64,000 nt of DNA from NCBI RefSeq assembly GCF_901709675.1, contig NC_051095.1, positions 927,001 through 991,000 of the forward strand, written 5' to 3'. Both the position numbers and the translations under genes were made by a program. Source of the stretch: Syngnathus acus. Lineage: Eukaryota > Chordata > Actinopteri > Syngnathiformes > Syngnathidae. The first letter of the stretch is position 1. Each line of letters opens with the position of its first letter. Below, in pieces: positions 21,600 to 32,101 of this stretch. A model generated the notes under the pieces. The model did no database searches, was not told the origin of the DNA, and was given only the letters and a program-made list of their open reading frames with translations.

Positions 21600-23123
21600 A
21601 ATTGGAGGCAGAAAAACATATCTATTGTATGTATCGACGTATCACTATTACTATTGAATTTAAATTGAAACACACACACACACACACAATGTTGAATGCT
21701 TGTTTTTGTTATGTTTTGATGAATGACTATTGACAAGTAGCATTTTCAGACATGAAGTGCAAAGGTGCTATTTTGTTTATAAGCTTTTCATTTCTAAAAG
21801 AATCTCCTTTAGTGAAAAAGTACAAATTAGCATGTTTTTTGTTTGTTTGTACTGCTTAGCATTCAAATCTTAAATTGAGTCAGAACAATTTTTTTAGAAT
21901 TTAATTTTTTTTGTTAAATTACCCCACAGTGCAAATATGCTAATTCTTTATTTTCTTAACTTTTAATATATTTTTTATTAATATATATGTGTGTATAAAA
22001 TATATATATTTTATTATATATATAATTTATATATACAAACCTCAAATTATTTTTCCGAAATTAAATCAAGTCAGCAAATTCCATACATAACTTGAAACCA
22101 TTATTTTATATTCAAACAATAATTCAGTTGACAAGAAAAAATATGAAAGTACACACACAGGGTAAATACATAAATACATTTACAGATATGACAGGTATTG
22201 CACTTTCTTGCTGGCATGGGGGAAATATTATTCTTTCGGAAGACAACAGCAACGTGTATGTTGTAAAGTGCATGCATGGCTTGATATGTAAATCATTTGC
22301 AAGTAAAAGATGATTTCATATACAATACATATAAATATTATATAATTGCCGAGAAAGAGTTTGACAATATATAATATAATATTTCTGTGGTTCTGGATAC
22401 GCAGAGAGAGATGATTATACTTATACCCGTTACTTAAGTGGTTCTCAACCAGGGGCTCGGGGGCCCTCAGAGGGCTGTGAGCTATTGCTTGGCGGTCGCA
22501 AAATAATTGGCAATAAATTGTTTGCTATCATTTTTAAGAATTCACTTGAAGAAAGACAGAAATAAAGGTGTAAAAGTGCGAAAATAAAATATACTAAATC
22601 GTAATGTTACAACTTATCGTGTAATTATTATTTTGGTTTTTGTTAAGATTACATTTTTTACATTTCTCGTACGCCTTTTTACCTCAGCAAAATACCTCTT
22701 TGAAAGATTACAACTTTTTTCTTGGAAAATAAAACATGTAAAATCAGCGTTGTTCTTGTAGAATCTACATGGTAAAACATTGAATATCTACAATGTAGAT
22801 ATTCAATGTTTTACCTTGTTAATTCTTTATCCCAATTTTTTTTATCGTAAAAATACTACTTTATTCTTGTAACATTACAACTCGTTCTTCCGTCAAAATA
22901 CGTCACTGTTTTCGATTACGTTTATTTCATGTGTTCTATGTTCTAACTTTGTTTTTTCTTAAAAATAAAAATTTGTTCCTGTAACATGCTGACGTTTCCC
23001 TCCAACATTGGCCAGCTTTCTAAATTTTATGTTATGCCTGGTGGTCATGTGTCATCGCCGTTACAATTAGAACCGGAATCGTGACCCCCCCCCGGACCCA
23101 ATGTTGGAAACCCCTCCCCCGTT
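21600..23123. other. AT-rich intergenic region between hacd4 and the SPRY gene
   Basis: No gene seen. Contents: (CA)n at about 21671-21688, AT-rich microsatellites around 21966-22040, a hAT-like remnant starting near 22438 (GGTTCTCAACCAGGG), diverged copies of a TAACATTACAA repeat, a perfect palindrome at 22771-22815, and a TTTATT (AATAAA on minus) at 22921-22926 that could end the SPRY-gene transcript. Confidence 0.5.
22771..22815. repeat. Perfect 45-bp palindrome (22-bp arms)
   Basis: GGTAAAACATTGAATATCTA plus two bases (22771-22792) is followed by a single A and then its exact reverse complement (22794-22815). Confidence 0.95.
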
Positions 23124-26100
23124 TCAGTCGGCTGGCGGCGGCACGATAGTCATGAGAGTGCGTCCGTCGAGCGGCGCGAACAACGGGTACACCTTCCCCT
23201 TGAATTTGCCCGTAAATGTATAAATGTGCGTCTTGCTTTCGGCGTTGTAGAAAGACACCTGACCGACCTCGTAGTTTAAGTAGATGCCCATCCGCCGCGG
23301 CACCAGGCCGGCGGGCAGCAGGGTCTCGGGCTTGGTACAGGCGTAGAACTGGTGCGTGCTGCGCCACAGGCACCAAAAACCCGTCTCGGGGTTCATGGGG
23401 AAGCGGCCGTGACGGCGGGAGTCGACGGTAGCCAGCCCCACGCGCCAGTAGCCATTTTTGGCGATGTCCACTTCCCAGTAATGGCGTCCGCGGCTGTAGC
23501 CTTCCCAAGCCAGCACGCAGGGCCAACTGTCGAAGCGCTGCGAGCTGTACGGCAGGTCGGCCTCCGACAGGCCCTCCTGGACTTGCCGATTGTCCACGGA
23601 TAGGCTCAGCCACGGGTGGTTGGTGTTTGCGTCCAGAATTACGTCGGCTGTGACGGAGGAGAAATTCTCAGAAAAGCTGACGTGGCCAAAATATCGCCGT
23701 ACCACAAAAATATGACAAGCCGAGCACACATCTTTTAATCTTTTTTTTTTTTTGCCCTCACCTTGTGCACCGCCGATCCAACTCCAAACTGCAAATGAGA
23801 CACGCGTGAGTCCAAATTCTTCAATCATTCATGAATCCCTTTTTGCGTGTTTGAAATCAAAAGCTACCTGAGTTGGGGATGTATCTTGACGTGCCCACTT
23901 TCCAGGCGCGCTGTTTTACCGGCAGCCATAACTGCGGGATCATCCCCTAAAAAAATCACGTCAATTGTCCCAGATTGTAAATCTTTGACCTGAACCAACA
24001 ACATTTTTTACAAGCGCAATAATGGCAAAGTTCAAAGTAGCGCCTTGAACGTTACAATTTTGCCCAAAACGAAAGAAGGAAATGAAACAAAACTTTGAGC
24101 GAAATTTTTATCCGGACTCCCGATATAATGTTAAAAAAAAAGGCCGCTATGGGTCCAATACCTGCTACTTCCCCGTCCTTATTTTTATGATGAAAATAAT
24201 TTTCCATTTTTTTAAAAATCATATCTGCTAATCAAGTGTTTGTTTTTCAAAATGGAAGGACAAAACTTCGCCCGAGGGTATTTCAACGCTGCGTCATGAC
24301 TGATGAGCAATAAAGGAGAAATGTGTCGGAGGTCATCGACACGGCCGCGTTTATATAAACACACCGACCTGACTCATTTATTGCACTCTCGCACGCACAC
24401 GAAGGTTGGCGTTATATGACTGGCATCTTATCAGCTTTACTTTACGACGCTGAACCCGAGCGATCCCGCCTATAATGGCTTGATTGCACCTTCCAGGCTG
24501 ATCTTTTTATTTGTCATGATTTTTTCATTTCCTCAGGCTGCCACCGTTTGCCGATTCCCGTGTGGTCCGCTCACCATGCAGTCTTGCTTGAGGAGCGACC
24601 AGGTGATGAACTCCAGCAGGGGCAGCAGGCTGACCAGACGCTTCTTCTTGAGGCCCAGAAGACGCAGCACTTTGCCCATCTCGTCGCTCTGCACCCCGCA
24701 GCTCTGAAGAGACCAGTCGAGCATATTTCAATCATGCTAACATACAATGTCAAACCCCATAGACTAGCTAAGTGAAGTTAGCATAGATGTTGCAAAATTC
24801 AAAACTACGCTCGTCCGCAACTCTCCATGAAGCTGACTTGAATGTGTTTTGCTTGGGGAAGCGGTTTCTCACCTCAGAGACCGTTTGGACCTCCCGAGCC
24901 CACTCCATGACCCTCACTTGTACATCCACATTGGCATCAAAGTTCTTCTTGGGTTCTTGAGTCTCAGGTGCCCAGGGGTTGGCCTCCAGAAGCTGAAGAC
25001 GTACAAGTCGGCACGTGAGATTTGTTTTGCGGGCCTTTGCCTGTCACGCCGACCAACCTTGTCCACATGGCGTAGTTCGTCGGCCCACTCCAGGATGAGT
25101 TTATGGCTTTCCTCCAAACTACGCTCGGTGCGCGAGTGGATCTTCTCGGCCTTGCTTGACGTTCCCTCTGATTTGGATCCGTCGCTCTGGAGAAGTCAAG
25201 TGAAGTTTATTTATATAGCCCTAAATCGCAAGCAGTCTCAAATGGCTTCACATATACAAAACAAACAGAGAAGAGCAAATTATTTTTTGGTTTGTTTTCT
25301 GTCGAACTGTTGCCATTTCTTCTATTTTAATTAGTTGTCCAGTATTTCAGACGGGCAATTTCCATATATACCTTGCAAACCTGGTCCACTTGCTCCTTCC
25401 AGTGTTGGATGAATTGCACGCACTCCTGCAGGCTGCGCAGGTCTTTCAGGCCGTTCTGGCGAGGCTGCTGCTGGTGCTGAAAACATACCCAGTCAACTTT
25501 GACCCTCCACAAAATTTTTAAAAAAAAAACCTTGACACACGCTTTAAAAGACAAGTCAAGTCCAAAATTGTCTTTACAGTGATCTCTCATCTAGACAGGG
25601 TATTAATCACTCCTGATGAATATTGTGTTTGGAGATAATTCATTACTTCTGCCCCCCCCCCATACATATTTCGGGGCGGCGGCCATTTTGTCACTTGGCT
25701 GTTGTAATGACGTCACACGACTAAACCCCGAAACAGGTGATGGTCGTTACCTGAGCCTGAGCAGCTGTGAAAGGTAGATTTTTGTTGTTGCTGTACTTAT
25801 ATTATACAACAGACTATGAATATTAATACCATGTTGAGACTAGTGAGGGAGCATAATAATATAATATTTAAAAGAAACAGTTTTGACTTCCCTTTAAACG
25901 CAAATAAATATATTGAAAGACGTAGTTGAACAGAGACGATTAGAAAAAGCGGATTCACACCTGCGAGTGTCCGGTGAGTTTTCCGCTGGTGACGGGCCGG
26001 CTGGGAGCGGAGCTGTGGGCCTGGATGTCCTCCTCGGGCAGGTTCCAGCGCAGGGCACCGATGGAGCTGCTCTGGGTGGTGCTGTAATCCTGCGCCTTCC

Positions 26101-26229
26101 GCAGCAGGAGGTTCTCTACAGGGGCAAAAAAAAAATCAAGTGCTCAGCGTCGCGCCAGGTAGCCATCTCCATCATTTGTGCCTTTCAAAACTTACTTCTG
26201 TCCGATTTCAAAATGCTCTTCATCTCCAT
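23124..26229 (-). CDS. B30.2/SPRY-domain protein without RING or B-box
   Basis: Not matched to a named gene. Exons (minus): 26196-26229 (from ATG), 25961-26115, 25372-25476, 25058-25186, 24873-24992, 24575-24703, 23868-23946, 23762-23788, 23124-23647; total 1302 nt, 433 residues. Most introns between the N-terminal exons are phase 0. The first half is hydrophilic and helical with repeated Trp-containing segments (HWKEQVDQV, LEWADELRHVD, MEWAREVQTV, EFITWSLLKQD), a possible coiled-coil array. The last exon is a TRIM/butyrophilin-type PRY-SPRY: LDANTNHPWLSLS, RFDSWPCVLA, GRHYWEVDI, WRVGLA, GFWCLWR, PRRMGIYLNYEVGQVSFYN, YPLFAP. SPRY domains usually bind protein ligands, often in innate immunity. 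No RING, B-box or transmembrane helix was seen. ATG 26227-26229 was chosen because the frame upstream meets a stop with no other ATG; an alternative 5' coding exon is possible. Confidence 0.8.
25195..25262. mobile_element. Retroposon tail remnant
   Basis: Resembles the common fish repeat containing GTTTATTTATATAGC followed by a CTCAAATGGCTTCACAT-type stretch. Located in an intron of the SPRY gene; strongly diverged. Confidence 0.45.
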
Positions 26230-26245
26230 CAAAGTTTCCTGGTTC

Positions 26246-27343
26246 CTGCGAACAGCAAGCAACTAGCTAGCTAGCCAAGCAAGTTAGCCAGCTAGTTAGT
26301 ATGTAGGTTAGGTTTTTCATTTGTATGTTACCTTGACATAATTTTTTTTTTTTTTTTAAATTGGTCGTAGTTGGTTAGCTTCTACCTTGTTAGTTCGATA
26401 TTAAGCTAATTGTATACTATGTGTAGCTAGCTAGAGATCTTCTTAGATTCAAATGACTTTTTTAATGAATTTATTTTTAGCTATAAAGGTTGAACAATTT
26501 CTCATATTGTCGACTATAGCATAATGACCTAAGTCATTTTTCAATATTTTGGGAAAAGAACAAACACAATTTTACAGCACATACTTATTTGAATTATTAT
26601 TATTTACATATTGTAACAAAGACTTCAACCAGATGGGTCAACAAGTAAGCTGAAGTAAAAAGACCCAATAAAATAAAATAAAAACACCAATGTGTCCTCT
26701 AAAAAAAAAAACTAAACAAAACGGGTGACTTAATAAATTAATCTGTATTAAAGGAAACAATATCAGGTTTATTATATTTAAGTGTTTTGGTCTTAGAGGT
26801 TATATAGTCCAGTTACAGTTCTTAACTTGGTATATATTTTGACTTGACTACACTGTTTTGCCATTATTCACATGTCCTGAGTGTTGTTAGTCACCTATAT
26901 GTTGAACAGAGGGTGTGTTTTACCGAAGTCAAATTCCTTGTTTGGCACGCTCAAACATGGCGAATAAAAACTCTTGAATCTTGAAGTCTTTGTCAGTGTT
27001 CGCCACGACAGTTTCGCAAATTTCTGCCAGAAAGGTTTGGCGTAAAAACAAGTATAAATTATAAATCTGATTAGAACACAGATGCCCAAAAAATCTGTGT
27101 CTTTATCACACATCAACCGCTCATGATTGATGAAAAAATATGTACAAATGTGAGTGTACTGCATTTCAGCACCAAATTGATCTCCGCTCTATGTGGAAAA
27201 GAAAAGAAATGATTAAAAGAAAAAAAAATTTTTGTTAGGAAATAAAAATGAATGGACATGAAACACCAATGACAAGAATTTATTTATTAAAAGAGACTAT
27301 AATTCTCCGTAAATTAAATTGTTAAAGGTCATTTGAGGCTTAC
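26246..27343. other. Intron or 5' region of SPRY gene with LINE tail
   Basis: AT-rich, no coding exon recognised. At 26924-26985 a sequence starting GAAGTCAAATTCCTTG and including an AATAAA resembles the 3' end of a common teleost LINE. Confidence 0.45.
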
Positions 27344-27495
27344 CTGTAGTCGGAGGAAGCGGAGGAGAGGGCAACCAACTGGCGGCCCCTCCGCTGCCGT
27401 CTCGTCGTTTTGATGGATCGTCCCCTGACCTTTGGACTCCTGATTTATTGGGAGGGGCGACACTTGGCTGGCTACCTTGAAGCCGCCTGCCACCG

Positions 27496-27530
<35 letters not shown>
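27344..27530 (-). other. Possible 5' untranslated exon of the SPRY gene
   Basis: On the minus strand a good CTACAG|GTAAGC donor sits at 27343/27344. Joined to the exon at 26245 it continues the SPRY-gene frame, but an in-frame TAA upstream and no ATG mean it would be untranslated. It overlaps a (CA)n repeat at 27503-27531, and its 5' limit is unknown. Confidence 0.3.
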
Positions 27531-27534
<4 letters not shown>

Positions 27535-27825
27535 CACGTGGTCAGGAATGGTGTTTAACAGTGGCAAAAGGTAATAAAGCTTAGCCTATCGCTGATTGTG
27601 ACGCACAAGATGATTTTACGGTGGCTCCACTTGGCTTACGTTCCCGAGCCTTTCAGTCTCATAACAATGTTTATGGGAACAAAAGCAACCCATCAGGCCC
27701 CAGCCATGCTTTTTTGTTTATGGTGTTTGTCCTCATTCGGGTCACACGTGTGCTGAAGCCCATTTTAGCGCGTGCCACATACCTTGCCAAATATCAAACC
27801 AAAAGTCACGTTCTCAGAGTCGTTT

Positions 27826-27831
27826 TTTATT
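27826..27831 (-). terminator. capg: capg poly(A) signal
   Basis: AATAAA on the minus strand about 150 nt past the capg stop codon at 27981. Confidence 0.45.
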
Positions 27832-27980
27832 ATTTTAGCGACAGCAGAAGCCGCTTCGGTTTATAAAAGTGACTGAATGACATAGTATGTACCTTGCATT
27901 TTGAACATTTCAGTCAATGCGTAAAAAAAAAAGGTTTGTTTCAGAATTTTTGTTTTGTTTCAGGAAATGTGATCTGGTCA

Positions 27981-29075
27981 TCAGTTCCAGCTCTTGAAAA
28001 ACTGCTTGAAGATGATGGTCTCCTTCCCCTGGGGCAGGATCTCCACCTGAAGCAGAAAAGCAGAGGTGAGTGGAGGATATTTTATCAGATGTTATCATTT
28101 TTGGATTTTCCTTTGTTTTTTTGGTGACATTACCATCTTTATTCAGAGCATCACAACTTTCTGCATAAGGTTATGATTTTTTTTTATGGATAAATGTTAC
28201 GTTTTGTGACGTGAATTGCAGATTTCTCGGGACATTAGCCAGTGAACACTACTAGAACATTTTTGCAAAAAAATTCTTTTAAATTCTCGTAACGTTGCAA
28301 CCAATGATGCAACTTTTTCAAGTAACATTACAATTTCCTCATGACAATAAGACATTTCTAATGAAATTATAACCTTTAGATTTTTGTTTTAACAATATTT
28401 AATATTTTCAAGATTCAATTTTCTCTCTGAGCTTTTGTGTAAAACATCGAATTGGTTTTCTCATATTTCGAGAATTTTTCGTAACAATACATCTTTCTCG
28501 TAACATGATGACCCATAACATTGCGATATTTCTTCAAAACGACTTTATATCTTGACATTTTGACTTTTTACGTCTTCTCCCAACCGACTCTTTGGCGCAT
28601 TTCAATTTTTCCTCTTGCCTTGTGCTCCATGCGTACGTTTGTCATAACAATGAATTTTCTTCACGCTAGTCTTCACATTACAAAAAAATCTCATATGTTT
28701 TTGTGTTAAGTTATCACAACAAACATTGTATGTAGGAGGAAAATGGTGACTTTTTTTAAGTACAGGAGGAATCAGTACTCCCAAGTCTTTTATCTGTAAT
28801 CCTCCTAGTAGAGCGGGAGCGCTTTTGCCACCTCTGTGAGAAAGTGATCGTTAAAAAAAAGTAACTGCGGGAGCAAATGATAAGAAGGTCGCACGCAATA
28901 AAAACACAAAGTGTCGCAAAAGCATGGCGCTGTGCCGCACCTGCGTTTTCATCCTGGGGTAGTTCATCTGCTCAATGAACTTGTCTGCCACCTGCAAGGC
29001 CGCCTGCTTCTCCTTGCCGTTGGCCCCGACTCCTGAAAAAGCATGATTTGTTTATCGAGATAATTTTTTATTAAA

Positions 29076-29119
<44 letters not shown>

Positions 29120-32101
29120 TACCGTAATTTCCGGACTATAAGTCGCGGTTTTTTTCATAGTTTGGGTGGGGGGGCGACTTATACTCAGGAGCGACTTATA
29201 TACATATATATGTTTTTTTTCACTATATTGGGCATTTTATGGCTGGTGCGACTTATACTCCGGTGCGACTTATAGTCTGAAAATTACGGTATATATGTAT
29301 ATTTGATATCCACTGTATTTGTTTTTCAGTGCAAACACATTTGTATTGTATTACTTTCCAATCGTGAAAGAGAAAATGGAACATTTTTGTTTTGATTAAA
29401 TTAATGAATCAACTAATTGAGCACTCAAGTCATTTTAAAAATGGTGGAACCCCAGCCCTGCTCTACTTTGTGGCGGTCACCTTTCCACACGAAAATCTTG
29501 CCGTTGGCGCCGTTGTCCAGAATGAAGCAGTCGTCTCGAAGCAGCAGCTCCTTGGCAAACGGGCTCTTTGCTTCCACTTTGGTCAGCGACATGGAGCCGG
29601 TTGCGTCCGATACCTGTAAGAAGAGAAGGCTCGTGTTTTGAAAACGTGACCCCAAAGAGAGGGAGCATCCCGCCGGTGACCTTGTAGAGGGAGGCTACGT
29701 TGGAGGCGTCCGCTTTGCTGTCCTCCTCCGGGGTGCTTTCGGCCAGCTTGGGCTTGGCTCCCAAAACTTTCAGCATTTCGGGAGGTTCCTCTCCCTCGAC
29801 GGAGTCCACGATGCGAGCTTTGCCATGTCGGTCGGCATCCCGAATCAGCGAGGCGATCTCCCGCACTTTCTGTTTCTCAAAGACGTTGGCCTGCGATCCG
29901 ATCCAGGACACGATGACCTGCGGGCGGCGACGGCAACTTAAGCGGTGCGCGAGAGATTTAAACAAGCAATGTTGACCCCAGGAATGAATCGTAGTAAATA
30001 GGTTGCCTTGCGCCATCCAGCAGCTGTCGGCTAATTGGAAAAACATCGACAGGTAAGGTGCAACTTTTCTTTGGATTTTGGTTATTCACTTCACAATGAC
30101 TTTTGTCAGCCAAATATAATGTTGATGTCACATTTTCTCTCAGTACGTTTTCAGTTGCTAACAGTAGCTAAGGATTTTTTGCTCTTCACTTTACATTAAC
30201 AAAGCTGTAGAAAGGAACCACAGTGAATTCTAGCTAGCTTGTAGCTAACTCTAGCTAGCTTGTAGCTAACTCTAGCTAGCTTGTAGCTAACTTGCTAGCA
30301 TGTGTGTGTTTTTTAGTGTGTAATGGGCAATAAAACGCTTTATTTTTACAAGGTCTGCTTTTTAACTTAAGGACTTGAATCAGGCCTTTTTTTTTTTTAA
30401 ATTTATTTAACAGACTTTTGCCGGTCATCACCTCTCCGAGGTCCAAGATGAAGCAGTCGCCCTTGTTGAAGCTCTTCCAGGACAGCTCCACCTCCTTGGC
30501 ACGGATGTTGCGTTTGCCTTTAATCTGATACAAGCGTTGTACCGCCGTCCCTGAATTCTGAGGCCTCCTGAACCCCGACTCCACGCCTCCATCCTGCCAA
30601 GAAAAGCTCCTCTTTTAAAAAAATTGTCTCTGCGCACAATTCAGAAACAGGACCTTGTTTTGTATATTGTCGTTGCTGTAGTAAAAGTGATTCCTTTATA
30701 TTGTCCCAAAAAAAAAAAAAACACAGCGTTTGATGAAATGACCAACTATCAAATATAACATGTTAATTAAGTTTTAATTCAGTTTTTTGTAGCTACATCT
30801 ATCTTGTAATTATTAAAAGATTTTCACATTTCGCGGATCGGTTGGCACTTTTTAAATTTCGTTGTACATGTGACAATGACAATAAAGATCTATTCTATTC
30901 TATTTTTCTCCCACTGTTCAGTTATTGCGTTGACAATGCGACAACATATGCTAAGTTGTCTCGTCTTCGTTTAAGATTTTTTTACGCCATAAAGGATCAT
31001 CTCGGTCAAACTAGCGCAGGTAGCCGTAGCAGTTTAATTTGTTCTTTTTATTATATCGCTAAGTTTTTTCTTAATTGCTTAGCATAGCAGCTAATGCGCA
31101 GAACCTGTATTCTTTAGCGAAATGCTAACTTTAGCATTGATTTGCAACCCTGCTACTATGTATTTAGAGTAAGATTGAAATGAAATGACATTTCAAGTAA
31201 AATGAAGATGTCTTCATTCAATTTATGAAAGTTTTATTTAGTAATCGAAATATATGTTTTCCGGGCAGCTGCGGATCTTTTAGCGTAGTCTAATACAGCA
31301 GAATATAAACTATCATTGAAGTTGATGGACAATTGCAGTTATTGGTTTTCTTGAAAACCTGACCAAAATGGTCAAATAAACTGCCCGTTTGTAAAAACAA
31401 TCAAAACAATGTTGGTGCCCAAATTGTGATCTAAGCCAGGGATTGTCAACCGTTGGTCCGCGGTTCTCTAGTGGTCCGTGGCGGTATTCCAAGCGGTCCA
31501 CGAAAATGGAAATTGATAATTATTGTAACATTGTTAAAAATAAAAGCAATTCATTAATTAGACTTGATTTTTTTTTCAGCTAATTTCCAAATAAGAACCC
31601 ATCCAAATAAATGTAGCTGAGATTCCCAAAGTAGATATAACATTCCACCAAAGCAGTGGTGTGGTGGTGAAGGGCAGACCTTGTAGCTGACACCTCTGGG
31701 GAAGAGCGTCATGAAGTCTGAGGACTCGTAGCCCTGGACCTCCCTGTGCTGAACCGGGTCCCCACCTAGGAAGTTGTCCAGTTGGGTGGCCAGCATGGCA
31801 CACGCCACCTGCTCGTCACGTGACGACTTCTCCCCTGAATTTGAAAGGAGAGCAAACCGCGATAAGAACCGAGCACCTCGTCGGTATCCGCCGAGCGTCA
31901 GGTCTCACCTAACCACATGTGGAGATCGGTTCCCAGTTCGCCGCGGTTCTCCAGAACCAAGTAGGCGTCGCCGTTGTAGAACACCCCCACCTCGGACAAA
32001 GGCAGCGGGACCGCTTTCATTTTCTCCACCCTCCACACCCGCAGGCCCGGCTGCCGGACCTCCGGACCGAACTGACCCGCTGCGGCCTGTAGGGGGAGCA
32101 T
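27981..32101 (-). CDS. capg: Macrophage-capping protein (CapG, gelsolin family)
   Basis: CapG caps actin filament barbed ends in a calcium- and phosphoinositide-dependent way without severing. It has three gelsolin-like domains rather than six. Coding exons (minus): 31909-32101, 31680-31834, 30432-30593, 29681-29917, 29481-29613, 28941-29032, 27981-28046; 1038 nt, 345 residues (human 348). Hallmarks: [12 protein letters not shown] and YLVLEN in domain 1; [28 protein letters not shown] with GDCFILDLG in domain 2; [15 protein letters not shown] in the linker; [28 protein letters not shown] and [15 protein letters not shown] at the end. The length and the ending right after domain 3 exclude gelsolin, villin and scinderin. 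ATG 32099-32101 has A at -3, but the AG seven codons' start later could instead be a splice acceptor, with the initiator in an upstream exon. Confidence 0.93.
28240..28780. repeat. Diverged TAACATTACAA-type repeats in the last capg intron
   Basis: Several degenerate copies of a segment like CTCGTAACATTACAACTTT lie 30-60 bp apart (for example 28286-28302 and 28321-28335). Similar copies are at 22600-22615 and 22866-22884. Confidence 0.4.
29083..29116. repeat. (AT)n microsatellite
   Basis: About 17 AT units directly abutting a MITE at 29121, within a capg intron. Confidence 0.9.
29121..29290. mobile_element. Palindromic MITE copy 2 (170 bp)
   Basis: Begins ACCGTAATTTCCGGACTATA and ends TATAGTCTGAAAATTACGGT, its near-perfect inverse. 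Internal subrepeats GGTGCGACTTATA face each other. Same family as 13407-13523 but less deleted. Flanked by AT-repeat on both sides, so a TA target site is plausible. Confidence 0.8.
30230..30292. repeat. Three exact 21-bp tandem repeats
   Basis: Unit CTAGCTAGCTTGTAGCTAAC plus T, three perfect copies at 30230-30250, 30251-30271 and 30272-30292, in a capg intron. Confidence 0.9.
30851..30905 (+). mobile_element. LINE/SINE 3' tail remnant
   Basis: The sequence around TTTCGTTGTACATGTGACAA with AATAAAGATCTATTCTATTC matches a very common teleost retroposon 3' end. It lies in a capg intron. Confidence 0.6.
31438..31510. mobile_element. hAT-like remnant
   Basis: CCAGGGATTGTCAACCGTTG followed by a GTCCGCGG-rich stretch resembles the end of fish hAT-type non-autonomous elements. 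Short and diverged. Confidence 0.35.

Noticed and set aside
23032-23613. 193-codon minus-strand frame rich in Arg/Pro/Ala
   Set aside because: Shadow of the SPRY exon in another frame; the SPRY frame has the conserved WEVDI and GFW motifs.
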